Assembly (NCBI GenBank): GCA_040757575.1
Contig: JBFLXA010000003.1
Coordinates: 124,001-188,000, forward strand
DNA length: 64,000 bases
From: PFJX01 sp040757575
GTDB taxonomy: Bacteria > Pseudomonadota > Gammaproteobacteria > Burkholderiales > Thiobacillaceae
Direction of reading: 5' to 3'
Of this stretch, positions 8,727-17,316 are shown piece by piece. Each line of letters begins with the position of its first letter. The first letter of the stretch is position 1. The translations under genes and the position numbers were made by a program. A model generated the notes under the pieces. The model searched no databases. It was not told the DNA's origin and worked only from the letters and a program-made list of their open reading frames with translations.

Positions 8727-9173
8727 TCACCGCTCGGTCTTCATCAGGCGCTGTTTTTCCCGGGCCCATTCCCGTTCCTTTTCGGTCGCCCGCTTGTCAT
8801 GTTGTTTCTTGCCCTTGCCCAGGCCCACTTCCAGTTTGACGCGGCCCTTGGTGTAGTGAAGGTCCAGGGGAACCAGGGTATAGCCCGCCTGTTGTACCTT
8901 GCCGATGAGCTTCTTGATTTCCTGGGCGTGGAGCAACAGTTTGCGGCTGCGGGTGGGGTCCGGTTTGATGTGGGTGGAGGCGGTGGCCAGGGGAGAGATG
9001 TGGCAACCCACCAGCCAGACGGCTTCCTTCTTCAGCACCACGTAGGCCTCCTTCAACTGGGCGCGACCGGCCCGGATGGCCTTCACCTCCCAGCCTTCCA
9101 GTACCAGCCCGGCTTCGTAGCGTTCCTCGATGAAGTAATCGTGGAAGGCCTTTTTGTTATCGATGATGCTCAT
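8727..9173 (-). CDS. smpB: SsrA-binding protein SmpB
   Basis: A 148-residue trans-translation factor that brings tmRNA to stalled ribosomes. The family signatures are plain: NKKAFHDYFIEERYEAGLVL at the N-terminus, GWEVKAIRAGRAQLKEAYV, and the lysine-rich tail GKGKKQHDKRATEKEREW that becomes helical in the ribosomal mRNA channel. It is divergent from ratA-rnfH, a conserved arrangement in beta- and gammaproteobacteria. The intergenic gap to ratA is only 47 bases and must hold both promoters. Confidence 0.97.
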   Translation of the reverse strand: MSIIDNKKAFHDYFIEERYEAGLVLEGWEVKAIRAGRAQLKEAYVVLKKEAVWLVGCHISPLATASTHIKPDPTRSRKLLLHAQEIKKLIGKVQQAGYTLVPLDLHYTKGRVKLEVGLGKGKKQHDKRATEKEREWAREKQRLMKTER

Positions 9174-9220
9174 GAAGTGGTCCGGGATAGAATGTGCGCC
9201 ATTTTACAGAGCCGAGCGCC

Positions 9221-9658
9221 ATGGCCGAAGTTGTTAAGTCCGTGCTGGTCCCTTATTCGAATCTTGAAATGTTCGAACTGGTGGACCGGGTGGAGGATTA
9301 CCCCCAGTTCCTGCCCTGGTGCGGCGGGACGGAGCTCCATCACCGGGATGAGGCCAGCACGGAAGCCACCATCCATATCAGTTACCTGCAGGTGAAGCAG
9401 CATTTCACCACCCGTAATGCCAAGAAAGCAGGGGAAGAGATGCTGATTCAGCTCAAGAGCGGCCCCTTCCGCAAAATGGAGGGCTACTGGCGTTTCAAGG
9501 TGCTGGCGGAGAAAGCCTGCAAGGTTGAATTCGTGCTGCATTACGAGTTTTCCAGCAGCTTGCTGGAGAAGGTGCTGGGGCCGGTGTTCGGCATGGTGAC
9601 CAACGGTCTGGTGGACGCCTTCGTCCACCGCGCAGAAAAGGTGTACGGAGAACGATGA
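9221..9658 (+). CDS. ratA: RatA-family START-domain protein (CoQ-binding Coq10 homologue)
   Basis: A 145-residue single START/SRPBCC-domain protein. The N-terminus VLVPYSNLEMFELVDRVEDY with YPQFLPWCGG is the family hallmark. E. coli RatA has been described as blocking 70S assembly, while the mitochondrial homologue Coq10 binds ubiquinone; which applies here cannot be read from sequence. The MAEVVKS start is preferred over an in-frame ATG 27 bases upstream. The stop overlaps the rnfH start (ATGA). Confidence 0.92.
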   Translation: MAEVVKSVLVPYSNLEMFELVDRVEDYPQFLPWCGGTELHHRDEASTEATIHISYLQVKQHFTTRNAKKAGEEMLIQLKSGPFRKMEGYWRFKVLAEKACKVEFVLHYEFSSSLLEKVLGPVFGMVTNGLVDAFVHRAEKVYGER

Positions 9659-9984
9659 GCCAGATCCAGGTGGACGTGGTGTATGCCCTGGCCCAGCGCC
9701 AGAAGGTGGTGTCGGTGTCCCTGCCGGAAGGTGCCACAGTAAAGGAAGCGGTGGAACGTTCCGGATTGCTGGCGGAATTCCCCGAGATCGATCTGGCCAA
9801 GAGCAAGCTGGGCATCTGGAACAAGCTGGCCAAGCCGGATGCGGCTCTGCGGGACAAGGACCGGGTGGAAATCTACCGGCCCCTGATCGCCGACCCCAAG
9901 GAAGTCCGCAAGCAGCGTGCCGCCGAAGGCAAAGTCATGAAAAAGGGCGGGGGCAGCGCAGAAGAAGAAACCCCGGCCGCGTGA
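9655..9984 (+). CDS. rnfH: RnfH family protein (ubiquitin-like fold)
   Basis: A 109-residue small protein with the family pattern VDVVYALAQRQKVVSVSLPEGATV and VEIYRPLIADPKEVRKQRA. It has a beta-grasp fold and no transport or redox motifs. In spite of the name it is normally found with ratA and smpB, as here, and far from the rnf operon (over 29 kb away in this window), so a role in the Rnf complex is not implied. The stop codon lies inside a terminator hairpin. Confidence 0.93.
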   Translation: MSQIQVDVVYALAQRQKVVSVSLPEGATVKEAVERSGLLAEFPEIDLAKSKLGIWNKLAKPDAALRDKDRVEIYRPLIADPKEVRKQRAAEGKVMKKGGGSAEEETPAA

Positions 9985-9993
9985 CCGGGGTTT
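9968..9993 (+). terminator. Intrinsic terminator overlapping the rnfH stop codon
   Basis: Nine-base arms AAACCCCGG and CCGGGGTTT around an eight-base loop contain the rnfH stop codon. The T-tract is short, so termination may be moderate; the stem is also usable from the opposite strand. Confidence 0.65.
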
Positions 9994-10024
9994 CAGCAGG
10001 TCTTCCCGGGGGGAAGCCGCAGGA

Positions 10025-10384
10025 TTACTTCAGCTCGGTACTGGGGTAGTTCTTCTGCTGCAAGGCGATCTTCACCGTGTCGGTGACCCGCTTGGCGAGC
10101 TTCATCACAGCGGCGCTGTCACCGGCTTTGGCGGCATCCTGGGCATCCTTGTAGGCCTTGTCCGTGGTGGTCCACAGGGCGAACTCGGCCTTGGCCTTCT
10201 TCCAGTCGGCTTCGGCGGCAGCCAGGGCGGCCTTGGCTTCCGGGCTCAGGGCCGGGGCGGCGGGTTCAGCAGCCTTGGCGGGCTCGGCAGGCTTGGTTGC
10301 GGCAGTCTGGGTGGTGCCGCAGGCAGACAGCATCAGGGCCAGCAGGGTGGCGGCCGCAAAGGGGACGGATTTGGCGAATTGCAT
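10025..10384 (-). CDS. Small alanine-rich lipoprotein
   Basis: A 119-residue protein with a lipoprotein signal: a short basic start, a hydrophobic stretch AAATLLALMLSAC and the lipobox LSAC, giving a lipidated cysteine near residue 22. The mature part is alanine- and lysine-rich and probably helical (KAALAAAEADWKKAKAEFAL), with no catalytic motif. The MQFAKSV start follows a good AGGAG ribosome site at about 10387-10391; an upstream ATG would add 13 acidic residues before the signal. No function can be named. Confidence 0.75.
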   Translation of the reverse strand: MQFAKSVPFAAATLLALMLSACGTTQTAATKPAEPAKAAEPAAPALSPEAKAALAAAEADWKKAKAEFALWTTTDKAYKDAQDAAKAGDSAAVMKLAKRVTDTVKIALQQKNYPSTELK

Positions 10385-10593
10385 AAGGATCTCCTCTTCT
10401 ATGGGTGGATCGCTCTGGCTCACTGGTTATCCAGGGCACTCTCAAGCGGACGGACCATAAAGCCTGCCAAAGGACAGCGTCAATTCAAAAAATGCATTTT
10501 TCCCCGAATCTGGTAAAGAAAAACCAGAGGGATGCTGCGGCCTGTACTGTTTTTTGGCGGGAAGACCGGTGCGCAATACCTGAAGTGGGTCTG

Positions 10594-10599
10594 TATAAT
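10594..10599 (+). promoter_or_regulatory. Candidate -10 box of guaB
   Basis: A perfect TATAAT lies 25 bases before the guaB start codon. The matching -35 region at 17-base spacing is weak, so an activator or an extended contact may be involved. Confidence 0.55.
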
Positions 10600-10624
10600 G
10601 CCGTTTTGCGCGAGAAGGCCCACC

Positions 10625-12085
10625 ATGCGTATCCTCCAGAAAGCCCTGACTTTTGACGACGTTCTGCTCGTCCCCGCCAAATCTGACATCCTGCCCCGGG
10701 ATGTAAGCCTTAAAACCCGCCTGACCAAGAAGATATCCCTGAACCTGCCGGTGCTGTCCGCCGCCATGGATACGGTTACGGAAGCCCCCATGGCCATCAC
10801 CCTGGCCCAGGAAGGCGGCCTCGGGATCATCCACAAGAACCTGACTGCGGAGCAGCAGGCGGCCGAGGTGGCCAAGGTGAAACGACACGAGTCCGGCGTG
10901 GTGAAGGACCCCATCACCATCAGCCCCACCATGAGCGTCCAGGACGTGCTGGACATCACCCGCCGCTACCGCATATCCGGCCTGCCGGTGGTGGACAAGG
11001 CGGGCAAGGTGGTGGGCATCATCACCAACCGGGATTTGCGTTTCGAGACCAATCTGGACCAGACCGCCAAGGCCATCATGACCCCCCGCAAGAAGCTGGT
11101 CACGGTGGGCGAGGGGGCCAGCAAGGAAGAGGTCATCGCCCTGCTGCACAAGCACCGCCTGGAGCGCCTGGTGGTGATCAACGACAAGGACGAGCTGAAG
11201 GGCCTCATCACCGTCAAGGACATCAGCAAGTCCAGCGAACACCCCCTGGCCTGCAAGGACGACCACGGTCGCCTGCTGGTGGGTGCTGCCGTGGGCGTGG
11301 GCCCGGACAACGACGAGCGTATTGCCGCCCTGGCCGAGGCTGGCGTGGACGTGATTGTCGTGGATACGGCCCATGGCCATTCCAAGGGCGTGCTGGACCG
11401 GGTCAAGTGGGTCAAGAAACGTTATCCCCACATCCAGGTCATCGGCGGCAACATTGCCACCCCGGAGGCGGCCCTGGCCCTGGTGGACCACGGCGCCGAC
11501 TGCGTCAAGGTGGGCATCGGCCCCGGTTCCATCTGCACCACCCGCATCGTGGCCGGTGTGGGTGTACCCCAGGTCTCCGCTGTTTCCAATGTGGCCGAGG
11601 CCCTGGCAAAGAAGGGCATCCCCTGTATCGCCGACGGCGGCATCCGCTATTCCGGCGACATTGCCAAGGCCATTGCTGCAGGGGGTAGTTGCGTCATGCT
11701 GGGTGGATTGTTCGCCGGCACTGAGGAAGCACCGGGAGAAATCGAACTGTTCCAGGGCCGTTCCTACAAGTCCTACCGGGGCATGGGTTCCCTGGGAGCC
11801 ATGCAGAAGGGCTCCAAGGACCGCTACTTCCAGGACAACGAGGCCAATGCCGACAAGCTGGTGCCGGAAGGCATCGAAGGCCGGGTTCCCTACAAGGGCT
11901 CTGTGCTGGGCGTGTTGCATCAATTGATGGGTGGCCTGCGTTCCTCCATGGGCTACCTGGGCGCCAAGGACATTCCCACCTTCCAGAAAACCGCCCAGTT
12001 CGTGGAAATCTCCAACGCCGGCATCAAGGAATCCCACGTCCACGACGTGCAGATCACCAAGGAAGCGCCCAACTACCACGTGTGA
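10625..12085 (+). CDS. guaB: Inosine-5'-monophosphate dehydrogenase GuaB
   Basis: A 486-residue enzyme that oxidises IMP to XMP, the committed step of guanine nucleotide synthesis. The N-terminus MRILQKALTFDDVLLVPAKS is canonical, so the start at 10625 is firm. Two CBS domains occupy about residues 90-205 (DPITISPTMSVQDVLD, KKLVTVGEGASKEEV). The catalytic loop GIGPGSICTTR carries Cys304, and the flap GMGSLGAM is present. It forms an operon with guaA, separated by a 78-base heptamer-repeat spacer. Confidence 0.98.
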   Translation: MRILQKALTFDDVLLVPAKSDILPRDVSLKTRLTKKISLNLPVLSAAMDTVTEAPMAITLAQEGGLGIIHKNLTAEQQAAEVAKVKRHESGVVKDPITISPTMSVQDVLDITRRYRISGLPVVDKAGKVVGIITNRDLRFETNLDQTAKAIMTPRKKLVTVGEGASKEEVIALLHKHRLERLVVINDKDELKGLITVKDISKSSEHPLACKDDHGRLLVGAAVGVGPDNDERIAALAEAGVDVIVVDTAHGHSKGVLDRVKWVKKRYPHIQVIGGNIATPEAALALVDHGADCVKVGIGPGSICTTRIVAGVGVPQVSAVSNVAEALAKKGIPCIADGGIRYSGDIAKAIAAGGSCVMLGGLFAGTEEAPGEIELFQGRSYKSYRGMGSLGAMQKGSKDRYFQDNEANADKLVPEGIEGRVPYKGSVLGVLHQLMGGLRSSMGYLGAKDIPTFQKTAQFVEISNAGIKESHVHDVQITKEAPNYHV

Positions 12086-12163
12086 GGCGCGAAGGGGGGT
12101 GCAAGGCGAAAGCCTACGCCTCTCCCTGCCTCTCGCCTGACGCCTATCGCCTCACGCCATCCC
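12084..12163 (+). repeat. Heptamer-type inverted/tandem repeat between guaB and guaA
   Basis: The spacer begins at the guaB stop with GAGGCG, which pairs with CGCCTC at 12117-12122. It then runs in seven-base steps (TCTCGCC, TGACGCC, TATCGCC, TCACGCC) up to guaA. The right half is almost free of purine runs, so guaA has no recognisable Shine-Dalgarno sequence. Confidence 0.7.
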
Positions 12164-13726
12164 ATGCACGCAAAAATCCTCATCCTCGACTTCGGTTCCC
12201 AGTTCACCCAGCTCATTGCCCGCCGGGTGCGGGAGCACAACGTCTACTGTGAACTGCATCCCTTCGATGTGTCCGAGCAGTTCATCCGGGATTTCGCCCC
12301 GGCCGGCATCATCCTGTCCGGAGGTCCCGCTTCGGTGACGGAAGAGGAGACGCCCCGGGCGCCCCAGGTGGTGTTCGAGTTGGGGGTGCCGGTGCTTGGC
12401 ATCTGCTACGGCATGCAGACCATGGCTGCCCAACTGGGTGGCAAGGTGATCAACGGCACCCACCACGAATACGGCTATGCCGAAGTGCGGGCCCATGGCC
12501 ATTCCCGCCTGCTCTCCGACATCCAGGACCGGGCCGACCCGGATGGCAAGTGCTGGCTGGATGTGTGGATGAGCCACGGCGACCAGGTGGAAAGCCTGCC
12601 CCCCGGCTTCAAGGTGATGTGCGAGAACGCCTCCACCCCCATTGCCGGCATGTTCGACGCAGACCGCAATTTCTACGCCGTGCAGTTCCACCCGGAAGTC
12701 ACCCATACCCTCCAGGGCAAGGCGCTCCTGGGGCGTTTCGTGCATGAAATCTGCGGTTGCGGCCAGGACTGGAACATGCCGGACTACATCGCCGAGGCCA
12801 TCGCCAAGGTCCAGGCCCAGGTGGGCAGCGACGAGGTGATCCTGGGCCTTTCCGGCGGTGTCGATTCCTCTGTGGTGGCGGCTTTGCTGCACCGGGCCAT
12901 CGGCCCCCAACTCACTTGCGTGTTCGTGGATACCGGCCTGCTGCGCCTCAACGAAGGCCAGATGGTGATGGACATGTTCGCCCGCAACCTGGGCGTCAAG
13001 GTCATCCACGTGGATGCAACGGAACGCTTCATGAGCAAGCTGGCCGGTGTTTCCGACCCGGAAAAGAAGCGCAAGATCATCGGCGGCGAGTTCGTGGCCG
13101 TGTTCCAGGAGGAATCCGCCAAGCTGAAGAATGCCAAATGGCTGGCCCAAGGGACTATCTACCCGGACGTGATCGAATCTGCCGGCGCCAAGACCAAGAA
13201 GGCCCATGCCATCAAGAGCCACCACAACGTCGGTGGCCTGCCTGAAGACATGCACCTCAAGCTGCTGGAACCCCTGCGGGAACTGTTCAAGGACGAAGTG
13301 CGGGAACTGGGCATCGCCCTGGGTCTGCCCCATGAAATGGTCTATCGGCATCCCTTCCCGGGCCCCGGCCTGGGGGTGCGCATCCTGGGCGAAGTGAAAC
13401 GGGAATATGCCGACCTGCTTCGTCATGCAGATCACATTTTTATTGAAGAACTGCGTGCAAGTGGTTGGTATGAAAAGACTTCCCAGGCCTTTGCCGTGTT
13501 TCTGCCGGTCAAGGCCGTGGGGGTCATGGGCGACGGCCGCACCTACGATTACGTGGTGGCCCTGCGGGCCGTGCAAACCCAGGACTTCATGACCGCCCAC
13601 TGGGCCGAACTGCCCTACAGCCTGCTGGCCAAGGTCAGTAACCGGATCATCAACGAGATCCGGGGCATCAACCGGGTCACCTACGACATCACTGGCAAGC
13701 CCCCAGGGACTATCGAGTGGGAGTGA
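12164..13726 (+). CDS. guaA: GMP synthase (glutamine-hydrolysing) GuaA
   Basis: A 520-residue bifunctional enzyme that aminates XMP to GMP. The N-terminal class I glutamine amidotransferase has its nucleophile in LGICYGMQT (Cys81) and the partner histidine in QFHPEVTHT. The ATP pyrophosphatase P-loop LGLSGGVDSSV is near residue 228, and the C-terminal dimerisation domain ends in the expected PPGTIEWE. The N-terminus MHAKILILDFGSQFT fixes the start, although it has no ribosome-binding site; translation may depend on coupling to guaB or on a leaderless-like mode. Confidence 0.98.
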   Translation: MHAKILILDFGSQFTQLIARRVREHNVYCELHPFDVSEQFIRDFAPAGIILSGGPASVTEEETPRAPQVVFELGVPVLGICYGMQTMAAQLGGKVINGTHHEYGYAEVRAHGHSRLLSDIQDRADPDGKCWLDVWMSHGDQVESLPPGFKVMCENASTPIAGMFDADRNFYAVQFHPEVTHTLQGKALLGRFVHEICGCGQDWNMPDYIAEAIAKVQAQVGSDEVILGLSGGVDSSVVAALLHRAIGPQLTCVFVDTGLLRLNEGQMVMDMFARNLGVKVIHVDATERFMSKLAGVSDPEKKRKIIGGEFVAVFQEESAKLKNAKWLAQGTIYPDVIESAGAKTKKAHAIKSHHNVGGLPEDMHLKLLEPLRELFKDEVRELGIALGLPHEMVYRHPFPGPGLGVRILGEVKREYADLLRHADHIFIEELRASGWYEKTSQAFAVFLPVKAVGVMGDGRTYDYVVALRAVQTQDFMTAHWAELPYSLLAKVSNRIINEIRGINRVTYDITGKPPGTIEWE

Positions 13727-13771
13727 TCAGCACCTTTCATCAGGGTGATTGGGCGGAATACTGAGCCCCTG

Positions 13772-13804
13772 CTAGCCGAGGTGATGCAGCCAGGATTCGG
13801 CTAG
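13772..13804. repeat. Inverted repeat just upstream of glrK
   Basis: Eight-base arms CTAGCCGA and TCGGCTAG are separated by 17 bases and end nine bases before the glrK start. It could be an operator or a stem that limits translation; no T-tract follows, so it is not a good terminator. Confidence 0.4.
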
Positions 13805-13813
13805 AGTCCCGAC

Positions 13814-15262
13814 ATGAGGCTGCATTTTCATTACCCCGGCACCTTCCTGAGATTTACCCTGCTCGGCTTCGTGGCCGCGGCGGTGCCTATCTTGGCGGGT
13901 CTGTTTTACAGTGTCCTGGCTCTGGACCGTTTGGCACTGGAAAGTCAGCGGGTCGTTTACCAGGGCATCCTGGCCTTGAACGGCAGCCGGGATCTGAGTG
14001 ATGCCCTGGTGGGCATGGAACGGGGCATTCGCCAGTACGCCATCCTTGGCGATGAGGATCTGCGCCTGGCCTATGACCAAGCCCACCAGCGTTTTGTGGA
14101 TACGGGCAGCCGGCTTAGGGACCTTGCCTGGGCACCTCCCCAGCGGCAATTGCTGACGGTCCTGCTGGACGGCGAGATGGCGCTGCATGACAAGCTCGCA
14201 GCCCACAAGCTCGATGCCCGAGCGGTCAGGCTGACGGTGAAGGACTTCGCAGAACTGGGCACCCAGGTGCAACAGTTCGCCCTCTCCGGAGAAAACTGGG
14301 TGGATCAGGAAGTGGCGGGTCTCCAGGCCCGAGTGGACAAGACCCGCCAGCGAGTGAAATGGATGTTGTTTGGCCTGGCTCCCTTGGGTGTGCTGCTGGT
14401 GCTGGGCATTCCCCTGCTGATTGCCAAACCTGTGCGCCAGATCGATGCCGCAATCCGAGGCCTGCGGGAGGGAGAGCTGTATAAGCCCATTCGCCTGGAC
14501 GGACCCAGCGACATGCAATATCTGGCCCAGCGACTGGACTGGCTCCGCCAGGGCCTGCTGGATGCCGAGGCGGACAAGCGCCGCTTCCTCAGACATCTTT
14601 CCCATGAACTGAAAACCCCGCTGGCGGCCCTGCGGGAAAGCTCTGATCTGTTGTTCGATGGCAGCCTGGGCCCTCTGCGTCCGGTGCAGACGGAAGTGGT
14701 GGGCATCCTGCGCCAGAACGGTCTTCGGCTGCAAAAGCTGATCGAGGAGTTGCTGGCCTACCGATCCCTGCGGGAGGCGCCGTCCAGTCTCCAGGCCGTC
14801 GAATTTGCTTTCGAGCCGCTGCTGGACCAGGTACTGGAAAGCCATCGGCCCGCCCTTATGGCCCGCAATCTGGAGGTGGAGCGCCAGGGTACGGCCATGG
14901 CACTGGTGGCTGATCCGGAAAAAGTGCGGGTGATCATGGATAATCTGCTCTCCAATGCGATCAAGTTCTCGCCTCCTCGCGGCCGCATCCGGGTCGTTAC
15001 CCGACCGACAGACGGGGCACGTATCATCGAAGTGGTCGATCAGGGACCGGGGGTGGACCCGGCGGACCGTGGCCGGGTTTTCGATGCCTTCTACCAGGGG
15101 CAGCCCCCCCGGGATGCGCCGGTGCGGGGTACCGGTCTGGGGCTGGCCATCGTGCGGGAACATGTCCTGGCCCATGGGGGAACGGTGGAGATCGCAGAAT
15201 CACAAGGGCAGGGAGCCTGTTTTCGGGTGTCCCTGCCGCAACCAGATGGGGAGTGGAATTGA
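13814..15262 (+). CDS. glrK: Sensor histidine kinase GlrK (QseE-like)
   Basis: A 482-residue membrane kinase. A first helix (about residues 13-36) and a second (about 178-200) enclose a helical periplasmic domain of about 140 residues; a HAMP segment follows. The HisKA motif FLRHLSHELKTPLAAL places the phospho-acceptor at His264. ATP-binding boxes DNLLSNAIKFSP, DQGPGVD and GTGLGLAIVREH are intact. The identity as GlrK comes from the three-gene order kinase, small lipoprotein, sigma-54 regulator, as in E. coli glrK-qseG-glrR. In enterobacteria this system senses envelope stress; the signal here is unknown. Confidence 0.88.
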   Translation: MRLHFHYPGTFLRFTLLGFVAAAVPILAGLFYSVLALDRLALESQRVVYQGILALNGSRDLSDALVGMERGIRQYAILGDEDLRLAYDQAHQRFVDTGSRLRDLAWAPPQRQLLTVLLDGEMALHDKLAAHKLDARAVRLTVKDFAELGTQVQQFALSGENWVDQEVAGLQARVDKTRQRVKWMLFGLAPLGVLLVLGIPLLIAKPVRQIDAAIRGLREGELYKPIRLDGPSDMQYLAQRLDWLRQGLLDAEADKRRFLRHLSHELKTPLAALRESSDLLFDGSLGPLRPVQTEVVGILRQNGLRLQKLIEELLAYRSLREAPSSLQAVEFAFEPLLDQVLESHRPALMARNLEVERQGTAMALVADPEKVRVIMDNLLSNAIKFSPPRGRIRVVTRPTDGARIIEVVDQGPGVDPADRGRVFDAFYQGQPPRDAPVRGTGLGLAIVREHVLAHGGTVEIAESQGQGACFRVSLPQPDGEWN

Positions 15263-15801
15263 GCAAAGGCCGAATCACGGTCAGGGTTGGCTTGTTGGCG
15301 CTGATGTTGGGCGTATTGGCAGGGTGTGGCTTGCAGCCTCAACAATCGGATCAGCCGGGCACGTTGGTCCCCACTGTGCCGGCGCCGACGCCTGTGGAGG
15401 ATCTGGCCGGTTTCATTGAGCACATGAGTCGCACCCCCGCTAGCGAATTGGGCCGGGTGCTGGAAGCCCTGAAAGCCCTGCCTGAATCGCAGCGGGATGG
15501 CCCTACCAGCCTGCGCCTTGCCCTGCTGCTGGGCCAGCCCGGCTTGCCGTTTCGTGATGATGCCGCTGCCCGCAAACTGGTCCAGGACTGGTTGTTCAGG
15601 GAACCGACTGCCGATCCGGGACTCCTTGCCTTTGCCCACTGGTACCGTGCCCAGCTGGGTGAGCGCGGGCGACTGGCGGCAGGCCTGGAAGAAGCCGGCA
15701 TGCGGGCCCGGGAGGAGAAGAAGCGGGCCGACGCTTGCAAGGACAAGCTGGAGGCCTTGAAGAACATGGAGAAAAGTCTCATTGAACGCGACAAACCCTG
15801 A
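15253..15801 (+). CDS. qseG: QseG-like outer-membrane lipoprotein
   Basis: A 182-residue lipoprotein with signal VGLLALMLGVLAGC; the lipobox LAGC gives the lipidated cysteine near residue 25. After a proline-rich linker, a helical domain (LGRVLEALKALPESQ, LRLALLLGQPGLPFRDD) and a charged coiled-coil C-terminus (REEKKRADACKDKLEALKNMEK) follow. In enterobacteria QseG interacts with the kinase to tune its activity. The GTG start lies inside the end of glrK and the end overlaps glrR, so the three genes are tightly coupled. Sequence identity to QseG cannot be measured here; position is the main evidence. Confidence 0.75.
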   Translation: MELSKGRITVRVGLLALMLGVLAGCGLQPQQSDQPGTLVPTVPAPTPVEDLAGFIEHMSRTPASELGRVLEALKALPESQRDGPTSLRLALLLGQPGLPFRDDAAARKLVQDWLFREPTADPGLLAFAHWYRAQLGERGRLAAGLEEAGMRAREEKKRADACKDKLEALKNMEKSLIERDKP

Positions 15802-17146
15802 ATCGACAGGTGGGCATCGGGTCCTGGTGGTGGATGACGATCCGGATCTGCTGCGCCTGTTGTCCTTGCGACTGGAGGCCGCAGGCTACCGGGTGGATGT
15901 GGCATCCAGCGCCGAGGAAGCCCTTGATTGTCTGTGGAAGGCCCAGCCCAGGCTGGTGGTTACCGACCTGCGCATGGGGGGCATGGATGGCATGGCCTTG
16001 TTCCATCGAATTCAGGCTACTTGGCCAGGATTCCCCGTGATCATCCTGACCGCCCACGGGTCCATACCCGATGCCGTGGAGGCGACCCGGCACGGGGTGT
16101 TCGGCTATCTCACCAAGCCTTTCGATGGCCATGCGCTGCTGGATGAGGTGGCCCGTGCCCTGCGTCTGGCCAGCGGTTCCGGTCACCAGGCGGCCGATGC
16201 CCCCTGGCGGGCAGGGATCATCTCCCGCAGCCCGGTCATGGAGGAGGTGTTGCGCCGGGCCGGCATGGTGGCTGCCAGTGACGCCAGCGTCCTCATCCAG
16301 GGGGAAAGTGGCGCCGGCAAGGAGTTGCTGGCCCGCTCCGTGCATCTGGCCAGTCCCCGCAGCAAGGGGCCCTTCGTGGCGGTGAACTGCGCGGCCATCC
16401 CCGAAGCCCTGCTTGAATCCGAGCTGTTCGGGCATGTTAAAGGCGCTTATACCGGCGCCTCTCAGGACCGTGCCGGGTTGATCCAGTCGGCGGCCGGCGG
16501 CACCCTGTTTCTTGATGAAATAGGAGACATGCCGTTTCCCCTCCAGGCCAAGCTTTTGAGGGTCTTGCAGGAGCGGCGCATCCGCCCCGTGGGTACGGAC
16601 AAGGATGTGGCCGTGGACATCCGGGTGGTCTCCGCCACCCACCGGGATCTGTCCGAAGCCGTGAAAGCCGGGCGTTTCCGCGAAGACCTGTATTACCGCC
16701 TCAACGTGGTCTGCCTGCGGCTTCCCCCCCTGTGCGAGCGGCGGGAGGATATTCCACCCCTGGCAAACCAGGGCCTGGCCCGGCTGGCTGGCAAATACGA
16801 CAAGCCCATCCGGGGGTTTTCTCCCGAGGCCATGGAATTGCTTATCCAGGCCGAATGGCCGGGCAATGTGCGCCAGTTGCTCAATGTGGTCGAACAAAGC
16901 GTGGCCCTTTGCACCACTCCCCTGGTGCCTGCCTCCCTGGTGGCGGATGCCATGCAGTTGAGCCTGTCCCAACCCGTTTCCCTGGAAGAGGCCAAGCGCC
17001 GGTTCGAGAGGGACTATCTGGTCAGCCTGATGCGCACGGCGGAAGGCAATGTCACCCGGGCTGCACGGCTTGCGGGTCGCAACCGCACGGAGTTCTACCG
17101 GCTCATGCAGCGCCATCAACTGTCGCCGGAAGCGTTCAAGGCCTGA
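15782..17146 (+). CDS. glrR: Sigma-54-dependent response regulator GlrR (QseF-like)
   Basis: A 454-residue enhancer-binding protein. The receiver domain has VLVVDDDPD, the phospho-acceptor Asp62 in VVTDLRMGGMDG and the lysine in TKPF. The AAA+ domain has Walker A GESGAGKELLARS, the sigma-54 contact loop GAYTGA (Tyr in place of the usual Phe) and Walker B GGTLFLDEIGDM. The C-terminus is a Fis-type helix-turn-helix (NVTRAARLAGRNRTEFYRLM). The start is a TTG that overlaps qseG by 20 bases. Two sites matching the known GlrR recognition pattern lie directly after its stop. Confidence 0.9.
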   Translation: MNATNPESTGGHRVLVVDDDPDLLRLLSLRLEAAGYRVDVASSAEEALDCLWKAQPRLVVTDLRMGGMDGMALFHRIQATWPGFPVIILTAHGSIPDAVEATRHGVFGYLTKPFDGHALLDEVARALRLASGSGHQAADAPWRAGIISRSPVMEEVLRRAGMVAASDASVLIQGESGAGKELLARSVHLASPRSKGPFVAVNCAAIPEALLESELFGHVKGAYTGASQDRAGLIQSAAGGTLFLDEIGDMPFPLQAKLLRVLQERRIRPVGTDKDVAVDIRVVSATHRDLSEAVKAGRFREDLYYRLNVVCLRLPPLCERREDIPPLANQGLARLAGKYDKPIRGFSPEAMELLIQAEWPGNVRQLLNVVEQSVALCTTPLVPASLVADAMQLSLSQPVSLEEAKRRFERDYLVSLMRTAEGNVTRAARLAGRNRTEFYRLMQRHQLSPEAFKA

Positions 17147-17150
17147 ATTC

Positions 17151-17168
17151 TGTCGCAGCCAGGCGACA
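17151..17168. promoter_or_regulatory. GlrR-type upstream activating site 1 (TGTC-N10-GACA)
   Basis: TGTC and GACA half-sites are separated by exactly ten bases, which is the pattern reported for GlrR at E. coli glmY. It begins four bases after the glrR stop. Confidence 0.75.
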
Positions 17169-17216
17169 AGAAAATCCACAGTGTTCACAAGGCGTTGCGT
17201 CAGGCCCCAGGATTTC

Positions 17217-17234
17217 TGTCGCCTCTAGACGACA
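17217..17234. promoter_or_regulatory. GlrR-type upstream activating site 2 (TGTC-N10-GACA)
   Basis: A second TGTC-N10-GACA site lies 66 bases from the first, about six helical turns, so both could face the same side of the DNA. It is 67 bases before the -24 element. Confidence 0.78.
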
Positions 17235-17268
17235 GCTTGTGTTCAGGGGTTGGTGTGGGTTTATTTGT

Positions 17269-17281
17269 TAACCATATGATT
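17269..17281 (-). promoter_or_regulatory. IHF-like bending site
   Basis: On the minus strand the sequence AATCATATGGTTA matches the IHF consensus WATCAANNNNTTR with one mismatch. It lies in an AT-rich tract between the activator sites and the -24/-12 promoter, where IHF usually bends DNA at sigma-54 promoters. Confidence 0.55.
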
Positions 17282-17300
17282 AATATATAGAAAAAATTAT

Positions 17301-17316
17301 TGGCATGGGGCTCGCT
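17301..17316 (+). promoter_or_regulatory. Sigma-54 (-24/-12) promoter
   Basis: TGGCATGGGGCTCGCT has the invariant GG and GC with the required ten bases between them and departs from the consensus TGGCAYG-N4-TTGCW at only one position. Transcription would start near 17327, about 40 bases before the EF-hand gene, where a small GGACC/GGTCC hairpin (17327-17340) opens the message. Confidence 0.75.

Noticed and set aside
9655..9984. rnfH taken as part of the Rnf electron transport system
   Set aside because: It sits with ratA and smpB, its usual neighbours in proteobacteria, over 29 kb from the rnf genes, and has no redox motif.
10442..12079. 545-codon minus-strand frame opposite guaB
   Set aside because: GuaB motifs are complete on the plus strand; the reverse product has no recognisable domain.
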